Shown: positions 35,381 to 44,302 of the stretch, piece after piece | Numbering within the stretch: position 1 is the first letter of the stretch | Layout: every line of letters starts with the position of its first letter | Assembly (NCBI GenBank): GCA_041580235.1 | Contig: JBFGEG010000003.1 | Location: 1-64,000, forward strand | Source: JADFOJ01 sp041580235 | GTDB taxonomy: Bacteria; Planctomycetota; Phycisphaerae; Phycisphaerales; SM1A02 | Reading direction: 5' to 3' | DNA length: 64,000 nucleotides | Position numbers and translations under genes: made by a program | The notes under the pieces: generated by a model | Told to the model about the DNA's origin: nothing | Database searches by the model: none | The model's input: the letters and a program-made list of their open reading frames with translations, nothing else

Positions 35381-35689
35381 GGTTGGCTCTCCTTCAAGAC
35401 GCCACTCGCCATGTGGCGCGAATCACCAAGAGGTGCCCCATCGTACCGCCAAACACGTCGACGCGTGAAGCCAGCCCCGCCAGGGCCTCTGGAAGCTCAG
35501 CTCGGCGACGATGTTATCGGACGTAGGCGGGCGGGGACGTGCGCATGCGGACCCTGCGGGTGTGGCTGGATGGGGTGCCTTTCGGAAGGGCGCCGGAGCG
35601 AACATTGCAGGCCCTGGCGGGGGCCTTGAGTCGCCCTGGTTCCTGGTCGATACGCCCTGCGACCAGGGATGAAGGGGGGCGCGAGGGCC
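35381..35689. other. 309-base divergent region without a gene (parB / histidine kinase)
   Basis: The region lies between two divergent start codons. It has CGCCA/TGGCG around TG (35407-35418) and CCTGGTTCCTGGTCG-type short repeats, but no full parS. Two overlapping open frames here look like composition shadows. The kinase start has AAGGGGGG about ten bases upstream. Promoters for both genes probably lie here but were not placed. Confidence 0.4.
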
Positions 35690-36499
35690 ATGGCCAAGGT
35701 TGCCGCAGCATCAGCGGAGCAGGATGTCGTTGCTCGCCTTCAACGGGCGGAGAACGAGCTGGAATCGCTGCGGAGAGAGCTCGATCACACCCATCAGCTG
35801 GCCACCCTCGGCACCCTCACGGCCGGCATCGCCCATGAGATCAACAACATCCTGACCCCGGTCCTGGCCTACGCCCAACTGGCCCGGTCCAATCCCCACG
35901 ACACAAACCTGCGGGCCAAGGCCCTGGAGCGGGCCATCGCCGGTGTCGAATCGGCGGCACGAATCACCGAGGCCGTGCTGGGCTTCGCCCGGACCGACCT
36001 GGGCGACGATCACGCCAACATCCTCGAGGTGATCGAGGCTTCGCTGGCCTGCCTGGCCCGAGACCCGGCGCGGGACGGGATCAACGTCCTGGTCCAGGTC
36101 GCCCCCGATGCCCTGGTCACCATCCGGCCGCTCGCCCTGCAGCAGGTCCTGCTCAACCTGACGCTCAATGCCCTCAACGCGCTCAAGGGCAAGCCCGGCG
36201 AGCTCAGGATCACGGCCCAGCACACCGACGAGACGACGCGGATCACGGTGGCCGACAGCGGCCCGGGCATCCCCGACGATGTCGCGGCGACGCTCTTCCA
36301 GCCGTTCGTGTCCGGGCACGCCGGCAACGGCAAGACGGCCACGGGTCAGGGTGGATCGGGTCTCGGCCTGGCCATCTGCAAGCGTCTGATCGAAGACAGC
36401 GGGGGCACCATCGCTCTTGACGATCCGGCCGCCGGCCCGGGCGGGGCCTGCTTTACGATCGTCCTGCCGACGTTCTGTCAGGATCAGGATCAGTCGTAG
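35690..36499 (+). CDS. soluble sensor-type histidine kinase (orphan)
   Basis: 269 residues. No membrane helix or recognised sensor domain is present; an N-terminal coiled coil (VVARLQRAENELESLRRELD) leads to the H-box GTLTAGIAHEINNILTP with His49. The N-box (QVLLNLTLNALNAL), G1 (VADSGPGIPDD) and G2 (GSGLGLAICKRLI) complete the ATPase domain. It would autophosphorylate and pass phosphate to a regulator, but no response regulator lies in the window. Its signal may come from a partner protein. ATG 35690 is preferred; ATG 35669 is another choice. Confidence 0.88.
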   Translation: MAKVAAASAEQDVVARLQRAENELESLRRELDHTHQLATLGTLTAGIAHEINNILTPVLAYAQLARSNPHDTNLRAKALERAIAGVESAARITEAVLGFARTDLGDDHANILEVIEASLACLARDPARDGINVLVQVAPDALVTIRPLALQQVLLNLTLNALNALKGKPGELRITAQHTDETTRITVADSGPGIPDDVAATLFQPFVSGHAGNGKTATGQGGSGLGLAICKRLIEDSGGTIALDDPAAGPGGACFTIVLPTFCQDQDQS

Positions 36500-36570
36500 A
36501 ATCAACCACGATCGCGTAAGAACACTTGTTGATTGCGTACGATACGCGTTGTACGGCGATCTGATCCCGA

Positions 36571-37626
36571 TCAGTCGTGAACGATCGCGATATTGGCCGG
36601 ATCGATACACACACTCACCTTCGCCGGAACTCGACGGGCGGCCGAGCCCAACTCGAGCACCTTGAACAGCGTCCCGCCTTCGAGCTCGAGCTGGTGCTGC
36701 ACCAGCTCACCCAGATACGTGGTCGCCACGAGACGACCGGTCAGCCGGTTCGTGTCTGCGGTCCCGGCGTCGAGCCGCGCCGACTCCGGCCGGATCGAGC
36801 AGATCACGCGGTCGCCCGCCGCGCCCGCAGCTGATGTACTGGTCAGCGTGCCGGCGGGTGTCTGCAGCCGCGTCAGGCCGTTTCGAACCTCGACGATCCG
36901 TGCCTCGAGAAAATTCGTCTCGCCGAGAAAGCCGGCCACGAACCGTGAGCAGGGGTTGGCATAGAGATCACGAGGCGTGCCTACCTGGGCCACCCGCCCG
37001 TTCCGCAGGACCGCGATGGTGTCGGCCATGGAAAGGGCCTCTTTCTGATCGTGGGTCACGTAGACGGTGGTGATCCTCGTCTCCCGGCAGAGACGCCGGA
37101 TCTCATGACGCATCTCCTGGCGAAGCACCGCGTCGAGGTTGCTCAGCGGCTCATCGAGCAGCAGAACCTGCGGCTCCACGACGAGGGCCCGGGCCAGGGC
37201 CACCCGCTGCTGCTCGCCGCCGGAGAGCTGGGCCGGCTTGCGTCCGGCCAGCGCTTCCATGTGCACCGCGCGAAGCGCCGCCCGCGCCCGCTCGGATCGC
37301 TCGGCCGATGCCACACGCCGGACCCTCAGTCCGTAGGCGACATTGTCGAGGACGGTCATGTGCGGCCAGAGGGCATAGCTCTGGAAGACCATCCCCGTGT
37401 TGCGCTTGTTGGGGGCCACGGCCGTCACGTCGCGGTCGCCGAAGCGGATGCGGCCGGCGTCGGGCTCCACGAACCCGGCGATGAGCCGCAGCAGCGTCGT
37501 CTTGCCGCAGCCCGAGGGGCCCAGCACGAAGAAGAGCTCCCCGGCCGGGATGGTCAGGGAGACGTCATCGACGGCGGTCGTCTGGTCGAACCGGCGGGTC
37601 AGGCCGTCCAGGACGATGCTGGTCAT
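36571..37626 (-). CDS. ABC transporter ATPase with TOBE domain (orphan)
   Basis: 351 residues. The Walker A motif GPSGCGKTT, Q-loop VFQSYALWPHMTV, signature LSGGEQQRV, Walker B LLLDEPLSNLD and the switch His in YVTHDQKEAL make a complete nucleotide-binding domain. The C-terminal about 110 residues form a TOBE-like domain (YANPCSRFVAGFLGETNFLE; ICSIRPESARLD). This is the form of PotA, FbpC and CysA-type importers. No permease or binding protein sits beside it, so partners must be elsewhere. The gene ends 71 bases beyond the convergent kinase gene. Confidence 0.9.
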   Translation of the reverse strand: MTSIVLDGLTRRFDQTTAVDDVSLTIPAGELFFVLGPSGCGKTTLLRLIAGFVEPDAGRIRFGDRDVTAVAPNKRNTGMVFQSYALWPHMTVLDNVAYGLRVRRVASAERSERARAALRAVHMEALAGRKPAQLSGGEQQRVALARALVVEPQVLLLDEPLSNLDAVLRQEMRHEIRRLCRETRITTVYVTHDQKEALSMADTIAVLRNGRVAQVGTPRDLYANPCSRFVAGFLGETNFLEARIVEVRNGLTRLQTPAGTLTSTSAAGAAGDRVICSIRPESARLDAGTADTNRLTGRLVATTYLGELVQHQLELEGGTLFKVLELGSAARRVPAKVSVCIDPANIAIVHD

Positions 37627-37701
37627 GCAACGCCAAGGATAGCCGCCGCACCACGCGGCCGATGGGGCTCGGGCGGGCCCGACCCGGTATGCTGTGAGCC
37701 C

Positions 37702-38049
37702 ATGGACGGCGCCGCCAGGCAGATCGAGCAGCTCCGCGAGTGGCGTCAGCGGCGCGAGTGGGACACGGCTCTCGGGCCCTTGATCGCCCGCAAGAGATCC
37801 GAAGTGAAGCGGGCGGAGAGACGTCTCGGGTCCTTCGTCGATCTGTGGGAGGGCGTCGTCCCCGCCGACCTCGCCGTTCACACGCGGGTCACCGGCGTAC
37901 GCGGCGGCGTCGCGCACGTCACCGTCGATTCGTCGTCGACGGGTTACGAGCTCGATCGGCAGCTCCGCGAGGGTCTCGAGCAGAAGCTGCGGGCGGCGTT
38001 CGGCAAGACGCTCATCCGCGTGCGTCTGAGCGTGGGGGAGCTGGCCTAA
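37702..38049 (+). CDS. DUF721/DciA-like protein
   Basis: 115 residues. A helical basic start (QIEQLREWRQRREWDTALGP) leads to the KH-like fold with LWEGVVPADLAVHTRVTGVR, GGVAHVTVDSSSTGYELDRQ and KLRAAFGKTLIRVRLSVG. This is the DUF721 pattern, whose best-known member DciA loads the replicative helicase; equivalence is inferred. It starts with ATG 37702, with GTGAG three bases upstream. A TATGCT -10 lies at 37688-37693, so the leader would be very short. It ends at the palindrome of the ABC operon. Confidence 0.72.
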   Translation: MDGAARQIEQLREWRQRREWDTALGPLIARKRSEVKRAERRLGSFVDLWEGVVPADLAVHTRVTGVRGGVAHVTVDSSSTGYELDRQLREGLEQKLRAAFGKTLIRVRLSVGELA

Positions 38050-38068
38050 ATATGCTACTGTAGCATAT
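38050..38068. promoter_or_regulatory. perfect 8-3-8 palindrome before the ABC/PDZ/FG-GAP operon
   Basis: ATATGCTA, CTG, TAGCATAT is perfectly symmetrical, and AT-rich in a G+C-rich setting. It begins right after the dciA-like stop and ends 12 bases before the ABC start at 38081. It is a good operator candidate for a repressor; CTACTGTAG-like cores are known for BlaI/MecI types, but the regulator here is unknown. Confidence 0.7.
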
Positions 38069-38080
38069 CTGAGAGCGCTC

Positions 38081-39934
38081 ATGCCGATTCGGCTTGTTGC
38101 CATAACACACCGCTTCGGCAGGCAGGTCGTGCTGGACGATGTTTCGCTGCACGTCCGGCGTGGTGACACATACGGCTTCATCGGGCACAACGGCGCCGGC
38201 AAGACCACCGCGATCCGAATCGCGCTGGGCTTGTTGCGTCCTCAGTCGGGACGCGTGCTCGTGGACGGGATCGACGCGGCGCGGCAACCCCGCGAGGCCC
38301 GCTGCCGCGTCGGCGGCCTCGTGGAGGTGCCGGGCTTCTACGGCTGGTGGTCCGGGCGCCGCAACCTGATCGTGCTGGCGCGTCTTCAGGGGCTGAGCCG
38401 GGCGGAGGCCGTCCGCGAGGCCGACCGGCTGCTCGACGAGCTCGGTCTCGGCGGCGCCGGCGCCAAGCCCGTCCGCGTCTACTCCCAGGGCATGCGGCAG
38501 CGTCTGGGAATCGCCCAGGCGCTCGTGGGCGACCCGCCGTACGTGGTCCTTGACGAGCCGACCAACGGATTGGATCCGCAAGGGATTGACGACGTGCGGA
38601 ACCTGCTTCGCCGGCTGTCATCACAGCGCGGCACGACGATCCTTCTGTCGAGCCACCGACTGCGGGAGCTGTCGGACCTCTGCACCCGGATCGGGGTCCT
38701 GCGGCAGGGACGGCTGCTCGTCGAGGAGCAGACGACGCGGCTGCTCGCGTCCGGGCCCCAGCGCTATCACGTCAGGACTGACTCGACCGAGGCGGCCCTC
38801 CGGAAGCTCGCGGCGCTGGGGGTCTCCTGCGAGCAGCGCAGCGGCGACGAGATGGTGGTCGACCTCGGCGACCGGTCGCCGGGGGAGGTTGCCCGCGCCC
38901 TGGTCGACGCCCGCCTGGAGCTGCGGGCCTTCACGCCGCATCTGCCCACATTGGAGGAGATCTACTTCCAGTACACGCGTGGCGAGACGCCCGCCCTTGC
39001 CGATGCCCAGGACGCCCGAGACGAATCGCCCCAACGGCTCGACGCCGCCGGGCGCGCCGTCACCCCGTGCCCGCGACCGGTGCTCAAGGTCGTCCGCTAC
39101 GAAACGCAGCGGTGGTGCACCCGGTCCACGGTGCCCGTGCTGCTGGCGATCCCCGCCCTCGTGGCGGTGCTGCGGGTCACGCGGCGCAGCCTGGAGGTTC
39201 GCCGTGACACGGGCGAGGTGGACCAGGGGACGCTGTTCAGCACGACTGACGTGACGGCGTTCGAGGGCGTGGCTCTGGGGCTGCAGAGCGGGCTGCCACT
39301 GGCCGCGGTGCTCATCGCCGGACTCGCCAGCCAGTCCATTGCGGCGGAGCTCGGCCGAGGCACCCTGCGCAACCTCCTGCTGCGGCCCGTTCGGCGGGTC
39401 CACGTGGCCGCGGGCAAGGCCCTCGTCCTGCTCGGCTGCACGCTGGCGGCGTACCTGCTGCTCGTCGCCGGGACCTGGCTCGTCGCCGCCACCGCCTTCG
39501 ACTTTTCCGGCGTCGTGGAGATCCTGCCCAACGGGCAGCGATTCCCCCTCGTGCCCGCCGAGCAACTGTGGCCGGACCTGCGTCGTGCGGTGGCGGCGCC
39601 GCTGCTGCCCCTGGCGGCCTACGCGGGTCTCGGGTTCCTGGCGGGGGCGATCGCCCGCAACGCCGCAGCCGCGCTGGCGCTGGCCCTCGGCGCGGTCGTC
39701 TTTCTCGACCTCGTGCGGGCCGTGGCCCGTCCCCTGGAGGCCTGGCTGCCGTCGGCGTATCTTCCGTCACCCCTGTCCGACACGTCCTACCTTCACTACT
39801 TCGCGGACCTCGCCACCGGGGTCAGCAACGCGACGTTCGCCTACGCCCCGACGGCGGTGCTCGTGCCCATCTTGTGGGCCGGGACTGCGGTGCTGCTGGC
39901 GAGTGTCATGCTCATGAGGAGATCCGTTCCGTGA
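38081..39934 (+). CDS. ABC transporter, ATPase fused to ABC-2-type permease
   Basis: 617 residues in one chain. The N-terminal ATPase has Walker A GHNGAGKTT, signature YSQGMRQRLG, Walker B YVVLDEPTNGLDPQG and the switch His in LLSSHRLREL. After about residue 300 a linker of charged residues leads to the permease with six hydrophobic stretches (VPVLLAIPALVAVL, then VHVAAGKALVLLGCTLAAYL and others; the last VPILWAGTAVLLASVMLM). ABC-2 proteins usually have separate chains. It would form a homodimer. GAGAG nine bases upstream fits ATG 38081. Its stop overlaps the GTG of the PDZ gene by four bases. Confidence 0.9.
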   Translation: MPIRLVAITHRFGRQVVLDDVSLHVRRGDTYGFIGHNGAGKTTAIRIALGLLRPQSGRVLVDGIDAARQPREARCRVGGLVEVPGFYGWWSGRRNLIVLARLQGLSRAEAVREADRLLDELGLGGAGAKPVRVYSQGMRQRLGIAQALVGDPPYVVLDEPTNGLDPQGIDDVRNLLRRLSSQRGTTILLSSHRLRELSDLCTRIGVLRQGRLLVEEQTTRLLASGPQRYHVRTDSTEAALRKLAALGVSCEQRSGDEMVVDLGDRSPGEVARALVDARLELRAFTPHLPTLEEIYFQYTRGETPALADAQDARDESPQRLDAAGRAVTPCPRPVLKVVRYETQRWCTRSTVPVLLAIPALVAVLRVTRRSLEVRRDTGEVDQGTLFSTTDVTAFEGVALGLQSGLPLAAVLIAGLASQSIAAELGRGTLRNLLLRPVRRVHVAAGKALVLLGCTLAAYLLLVAGTWLVAATAFDFSGVVEILPNGQRFPLVPAEQLWPDLRRAVAAPLLPLAAYAGLGFLAGAIARNAAAALALALGAVVFLDLVRAVARPLEAWLPSAYLPSPLSDTSYLHYFADLATGVSNATFAYAPTAVLVPILWAGTAVLLASVMLMRRSVP

Positions 39935-40914
39935 CCGTACGCGTCGTGCCAATGCTGCTGGTCGCCCTCGCTGCTGGCGGGTGCGCCGTGCCGCTCAAGC
40001 TGCCGAGGCAATCTCCGCCCCTGGCGGACATGCAAGAGCCTCTGGCGCTCGCCGAGGAGCCGAAGGACGAGACGACGCGGCGTCAGCTTCCGCGTGGCGG
40101 GTTCACGGGGATCTACGTCGGAGACGCCCGCCGCTCGCTCGATGACCTCACGGGGGAGGCTCAGGGTGTGCTCGTCACGAAGGTCATCGAGAATTCGCCC
40201 GGCGACGCCGCGGGGATCGTCGCCGGCGATCTGCTGCTGTGGGTGTCGCAGGCCGGCGAGTCGTCACCGCCGCAGCCCCTGGGCTGGCCGAGCGAGTGGC
40301 GGCAGGCCGAGTTGTCGGCCGCCCCCGGGACGACGTTACGGCTGGGCTACGACCGGGCCGGCGTCGACCGCGAAGCCCGTCTGGACGTGGTCGCTCGCAT
40401 TCACCCGCCGGGCCGCCACGCCGTCAAGTCGTTCCGCGAGGAGCAGCGGGTCGGTGTCGTGGTGAGAACGGCGACCGAGGTGGAGGCACGACGGGCGGGC
40501 CTCGCGCCCGGGGCGGGAGCGGTGATCGTGGGCCTGTCGCAACGCAGCCCGTGGCGGGCGGCGGGTCTGCAGTTCGAGGATCTCATACTGGCGGTGAACG
40601 GCCGGGAGATCGCTGATCCCCAGGTCCTGCTCGAGGCGATCCGTGATTCCGGTGAGACGATGACCATTGTCTTCGTGCGCGACGGCGAGCGGCGAACCGT
40701 CGAGGCTCCACTCTCGCGGCGGGAGACGGAGACCAAGGAGGTCTCGATTCCTCTTCTGTTCAGCTACCAGAAGGACCGCGGGGTCACCGAGACCTCGATC
40801 CTCATGGGGCTTTTCGGACTCAAGAAGACGTCGGCGGCGTGGCGGTGCACGCTGCTGTGGATCATCACGTTCACGGGCGGCGACGCGGACCGGCTCGAGG
40901 AGGTGAGCTCATGA
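39931..40914 (+). CDS. lipoprotein with two PDZ domains
   Basis: 327 residues from GTG 39931, with AGGAG nine bases before. The lipobox is LAAGGC (residues 13-18), so a lipid is added at Cys18. Two PDZ folds follow: first at VLVTKVIENSPGDAAGIVAG (carboxylate loop region of PDZ near IVAGDLLLWV), second at VGLSQRSPWRAAGLQFEDLI. No protease domain is attached, unlike DegP or RseP. The C-terminal part has a short hydrophobic stretch (AAWRCTLLWIITFTG) and may associate with a membrane. It overlaps the genes on both sides by four bases. Confidence 0.88.
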   Translation: MTVRVVPMLLVALAAGGCAVPLKLPRQSPPLADMQEPLALAEEPKDETTRRQLPRGGFTGIYVGDARRSLDDLTGEAQGVLVTKVIENSPGDAAGIVAGDLLLWVSQAGESSPPQPLGWPSEWRQAELSAAPGTTLRLGYDRAGVDREARLDVVARIHPPGRHAVKSFREEQRVGVVVRTATEVEARRAGLAPGAGAVIVGLSQRSPWRAAGLQFEDLILAVNGREIADPQVLLEAIRDSGETMTIVFVRDGERRTVEAPLSRRETETKEVSIPLLFSYQKDRGVTETSILMGLFGLKKTSAAWRCTLLWIITFTGGDADRLEEVSS

Positions 40915-42503
40915 CCAGATGGGTCGCGTTGGGCGTGGTCGTGACGGCGAGCCTCGGTGCCCGGCCCGGGGTGGTGGTCGCGGAAAATCGAATCGCCGTC
41001 GTCACGACCATCCAGCTCGACAAGGGGCTCGCCGTCGACGAGGCGACGATGGCTGATATTGACGACGACGGGGCGTCGGACCTGCTCGTCGTGGCGGGCG
41101 GCCGGCGGAGCCGAAACCTGCTCATCTATCGGAGCCGCCCGGGGGAAGCCGGGTTCGAGCCGGCGCCCGACGCCACGCTCGAGCTCACCGCCGACGTCGT
41201 CGGGTACGCCGCCGGCGACGTGAGCCCGGACCCCGGCCGGGAGATCGTGCTCTTCTCGGCCCGCGGCGTCTACGCCTGGCAACCCGGCCGGGAGCGTCAG
41301 CCGTTCGTCAAGCTCATCGACGCGGATTTTCTCTGGCAGCTCCCGCAGCCGCGTCGGACGGTGTCGTGGCAGGATGGCGTTCGCGACCTCAACGGCGACG
41401 GCTTGGAGGACCTGCTTGTGCCCGAAGCCGGCGGCTACCGGCTCGCCGTGCAGAGCCGCATCGCCGGGGCGGAGGCCGCGTTCGATACCGTCAACGTCCT
41501 GACGCTTCCCGCGGAGGCCGGGGACGATCCGCAGAAGCGGTCCGCGTCGATTCTGTACGTCCGCCGAGACCAGGGAAGATTGAAGTTCGAGATCCGTCGT
41601 CCCGCCGATGCGGGTGAAGCGACCGGGCCGCTGCTGGATGTGATGACCAGCGTGCCCGCGCCGCAGCTGGTCGATTGGGATGGAGACGGCGACCTCGACC
41701 TGCTGGCGCTGGCCGACCGAACGCTGCACGTCTGGATCCAGCAGGACGGAGGCCGATTCGTCGACGTGCACCCCGACGGCTTCGTCTCGCCGGTGGCCTA
41801 TGACCGAGGGCGGCTGTTTGACGTCTCCTGGGGCGCCCACGCCGCGGACCTCAACGGCGACCGGCGCGTGGACTGCGTCATGCTCGCGGGAGACCAGCGC
41901 GCCAGGGACGTTCGAACGCAGGTGCTCGTGTACGTCCAGCCCGCGGGTGGGAACGCCGGCGCTGGACCGGCGGGTTCTCCGCTGTTCGGAGCCGACGGCA
42001 TTCCGCAGCAGGTGCTGGTCATCGGCGGGTTCGCCGGCGAGGCCCGCCTCGACGACGTTGACGGCGACGGGCGACCCGACCTCGTCGTGAGCGCGTTGCG
42101 GCCCGACCTGTTGGACAAGATCGGGGCGCGTGACAGCGTCGAGGTCGAGTTGTACGTGTATCGCAATCGCGGCGGGCGTTTCTCCACCCACCCGGATCTC
42201 ACGCACGTGCTGCGGCTTCCGACGAAGGAACTGGAAGAGATGAACGACGGGGTTCTCGCCCGATTCTTCGCCGACGTGACGGGCGACGGCATCCAGGAGC
42301 TGATCGCGCGCGAGGAGCCGACCCGCGTGAAGGTGCTGCTGGCCGTGGCTCGAGGCGGGCGACTCTCGCTGGCCGACCGGGCGCTGTGGCAGACGCGGTG
42401 CTCCGCCCAGGCACGGCTGAGGATCCCCGACCGCGGCGCCCGCGAGCCGCCCCAGCTTCTCATTCTGGAGAAGGACCAGGTTCTTCACGTGAGGTTTCCA
42501 TGA
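40911..42503 (+). CDS. secreted FG-GAP/VCBS repeat protein
   Basis: 530 residues. A signal peptide (WVALGVVVTASLGARPGVVVA) is followed by at least six calcium-loop repeats of FG-GAP type, such as ADIDDDGASDLLVV, DLNGDGLEDLLVP, DWDGDGDLDLLAL, DVDGDGRPDLVVS and DVTGDGIQELIAR, spread over the whole chain as blades of a beta-propeller. ATG 40911 overlaps the PDZ stop by four bases, and GGAGG is nine bases before. The mature protein is probably periplasmic or surface exposed. It looks like a paralogue of the next gene. Confidence 0.85.
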   Translation: MTRWVALGVVVTASLGARPGVVVAENRIAVVTTIQLDKGLAVDEATMADIDDDGASDLLVVAGGRRSRNLLIYRSRPGEAGFEPAPDATLELTADVVGYAAGDVSPDPGREIVLFSARGVYAWQPGRERQPFVKLIDADFLWQLPQPRRTVSWQDGVRDLNGDGLEDLLVPEAGGYRLAVQSRIAGAEAAFDTVNVLTLPAEAGDDPQKRSASILYVRRDQGRLKFEIRRPADAGEATGPLLDVMTSVPAPQLVDWDGDGDLDLLALADRTLHVWIQQDGGRFVDVHPDGFVSPVAYDRGRLFDVSWGAHAADLNGDRRVDCVMLAGDQRARDVRTQVLVYVQPAGGNAGAGPAGSPLFGADGIPQQVLVIGGFAGEARLDDVDGDGRPDLVVSALRPDLLDKIGARDSVEVELYVYRNRGGRFSTHPDLTHVLRLPTKELEEMNDGVLARFFADVTGDGIQELIAREEPTRVKVLLAVARGGRLSLADRALWQTRCSAQARLRIPDRGAREPPQLLILEKDQVLHVRFP

Positions 42504-44224
42504 GCCGCCGACCGCCCGACATCCGGGTCGCCGGCCGCCGCCTGGCGCGGCTGGTCGCTGCTGCGCTGGCCGTCCAGGCCCCGGCCGTGGACACGCGGGC
42601 TGACGATCGCGTCGCGGGCGCGAGCCCCACCTGGGTGCGAGGCCAGGTGGTCGAGCCGGACTTCGGCGTCGCGGCGTCCCGTCTCGTGGACCTCGACGAC
42701 GACGGCGGCGAGGAGCTTCTCATCGTCGGCCGCCGGGGCGAGGTCCAGACCTGGCAGTACACCGACGGGCGTGCGAAACAGACCGGGATGCTCGAGCTGC
42801 CCGACGCCAGGCGTTGCATCCTGGCCCTGGCCGACGTGCGGGGCACCGGTCGCCCTCAGCTGGTGGTGGCCTCGCCGGCGGGCGTCGTCGTGTACCGAAC
42901 CGGGTCCGGCGCGGGTCTGGCCGCAACGGCTGAGGTCCTCTCGTCGCGGGCCCGCTTCCAGCTGCGGGTGGGCGAGCCGACCTTTGTCTCGTTCGTGCAG
43001 GACGTCAACAGTGACGGCCGGCCCGACATCGTCCTGCCCGCCGGTGATTCGTGCGAGCTGTGGCTTAGCGATGGCGATGCCCTGCGCTCGGCAGGGCGGC
43101 TCAGCGTGCGGATGAAGCGGGGGCGTACGACCACCGCCGCGGCGCTCTCCGATCGCCTCGAGGACTCCTTCACCGTCCCCCGGCTCAAGACCAGGGATGT
43201 CAACGGGGACGGCCGCCCTGATCTGCTCGTGGAGGAGGGGCGCCAGCGTCACTTCCATATGCAGCGCGACGACGGGACCTTTCCGCCCCGACCCGATGTC
43301 TCGGTGAATCTGGACATCTTCCGGGACACGACCTCCAAGGCGTCGGTCCGCCCCGGTCGCACGCTGGCGGGTCCCGATCGGGCCAGCTACGAGATCACCG
43401 ATCTCGATGGCGACGGCATCACCGACTACGTCATCGCCCACCGCCGGAAGGTGTGGATCTTTCATGGGAGCCGCCAGGGCCCGCAGTTCACCGAGCCGTC
43501 GGTGATTCTCAAGGTCGCCGACGACGTCACGCTGCTGCTCGTGCTGCAGCTTGACGACGACGAATACCCCGACCTCTTTCTGCTGAAGGTCCAGGTGCCG
43601 ACGGTGGCGGCCATCGCGATGGGGTTGATGGGCAGCCTCGAAGTGGAGATCACCGCGCTGGCCTACGCGAGCGTTGACGGAGCATCGTTCGCGCCGAGTC
43701 CGGCCCGGCGGGGTGAGCTGGCGGTCAGCCTGCCCCCGATCGTGGACATTCTGAAAAACCCCGAAGCGCTGCTGGAGCGTGTGGACAACGCGGCGCAGAA
43801 GTTCGATACCGGCACCACGGGCGACCTCGACGGGGACGGGCGGCCCGATCGGCTTCTGGTGACCGCCGATGGTCGGCGAGTCCAGTACTGGCGGGGGCAC
43901 GAAGACGCCGATGCGGAGCTCGACGCGCGTGAGCTGGACGACGCGCTGCGTCGGTTCTTCTTCGAGAACACGAAGCGGCAGTGGAATCTCGACGAGATCC
44001 TCGAGCTCATCGGCAAGCTCGCCGAGCTGCGAGCCCTGCGGATCACCGGCGATCGACCTCCCGATGATCTCTTCCACCTGGACATGCCCCAGGGAGCGGT
44101 ATTGAGAGGCATGAAGACCGGCGACGTCGACGGGGACGGGCGTGACGAGGTGATCGTGGAGTTCACGACCACCGCGTCCGAGGAGACGACCAGCTTCGGA
44201 GTCTATGAGCAACGGGGTGGGTGA
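42500..44224 (+). CDS. secreted FG-GAP/VCBS repeat protein
   Basis: 574 residues with a signal peptide (LARLVAAALAVQAPAVDTRA). Eight loops are spaced along it (DLDDDGGEELLIV, DVNSDGRPDIVLP, DVNGDGRPDLLVE, DLDGDGITDYVIA, DLDGDGRPDRLLV, DVDGDGRDEVIVEF and two degenerate ones). A helical section near residues 490-525 (ELDDALRRFFFENTKRQWNL) breaks the repeats. It begins at ATG 42500, four bases overlapping the previous stop, so all four operon members are coupled. Extra loops and the helical section separate it from the preceding paralogue. Confidence 0.85.
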   Translation: MSRRPPDIRVAGRRLARLVAAALAVQAPAVDTRADDRVAGASPTWVRGQVVEPDFGVAASRLVDLDDDGGEELLIVGRRGEVQTWQYTDGRAKQTGMLELPDARRCILALADVRGTGRPQLVVASPAGVVVYRTGSGAGLAATAEVLSSRARFQLRVGEPTFVSFVQDVNSDGRPDIVLPAGDSCELWLSDGDALRSAGRLSVRMKRGRTTTAAALSDRLEDSFTVPRLKTRDVNGDGRPDLLVEEGRQRHFHMQRDDGTFPPRPDVSVNLDIFRDTTSKASVRPGRTLAGPDRASYEITDLDGDGITDYVIAHRRKVWIFHGSRQGPQFTEPSVILKVADDVTLLLVLQLDDDEYPDLFLLKVQVPTVAAIAMGLMGSLEVEITALAYASVDGASFAPSPARRGELAVSLPPIVDILKNPEALLERVDNAAQKFDTGTTGDLDGDGRPDRLLVTADGRRVQYWRGHEDADAELDARELDDALRRFFFENTKRQWNLDEILELIGKLAELRALRITGDRPPDDLFHLDMPQGAVLRGMKTGDVDGDGRDEVIVEFTTTASEETTSFGVYEQRGG

Positions 44225-44302
44225 GACCCGCGCCGCCGCTCGTGCCGGCCTGCGCCGCGCGGCTTCACCCGTTCATCGGCCGCCGTTGCGTCTCCGTCGC
44301 GT

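Noticed and set aside
36500..36570. Cluster of small palindromes (CTGATC/GATCAG, GCGTAC/ACGC) between convergent genes
   Set aside because: They are short and common in sequence rich in GATC and CG; no T run or longer symmetry supports a terminator.
42485..42500. TTCACGTGA core resembling parS
   Set aside because: Outside nine core bases it departs from TGTTTCACGTGAAACA, and it lies at a gene junction in a coding sequence far from parB.
40764..44212. Two antisense frames of about 575 codons opposite the FG-GAP genes
   Set aside because: Repeated GAC/GGC codons of the calcium loops leave no stops in the opposite frame. There is no ribosome site or domain.
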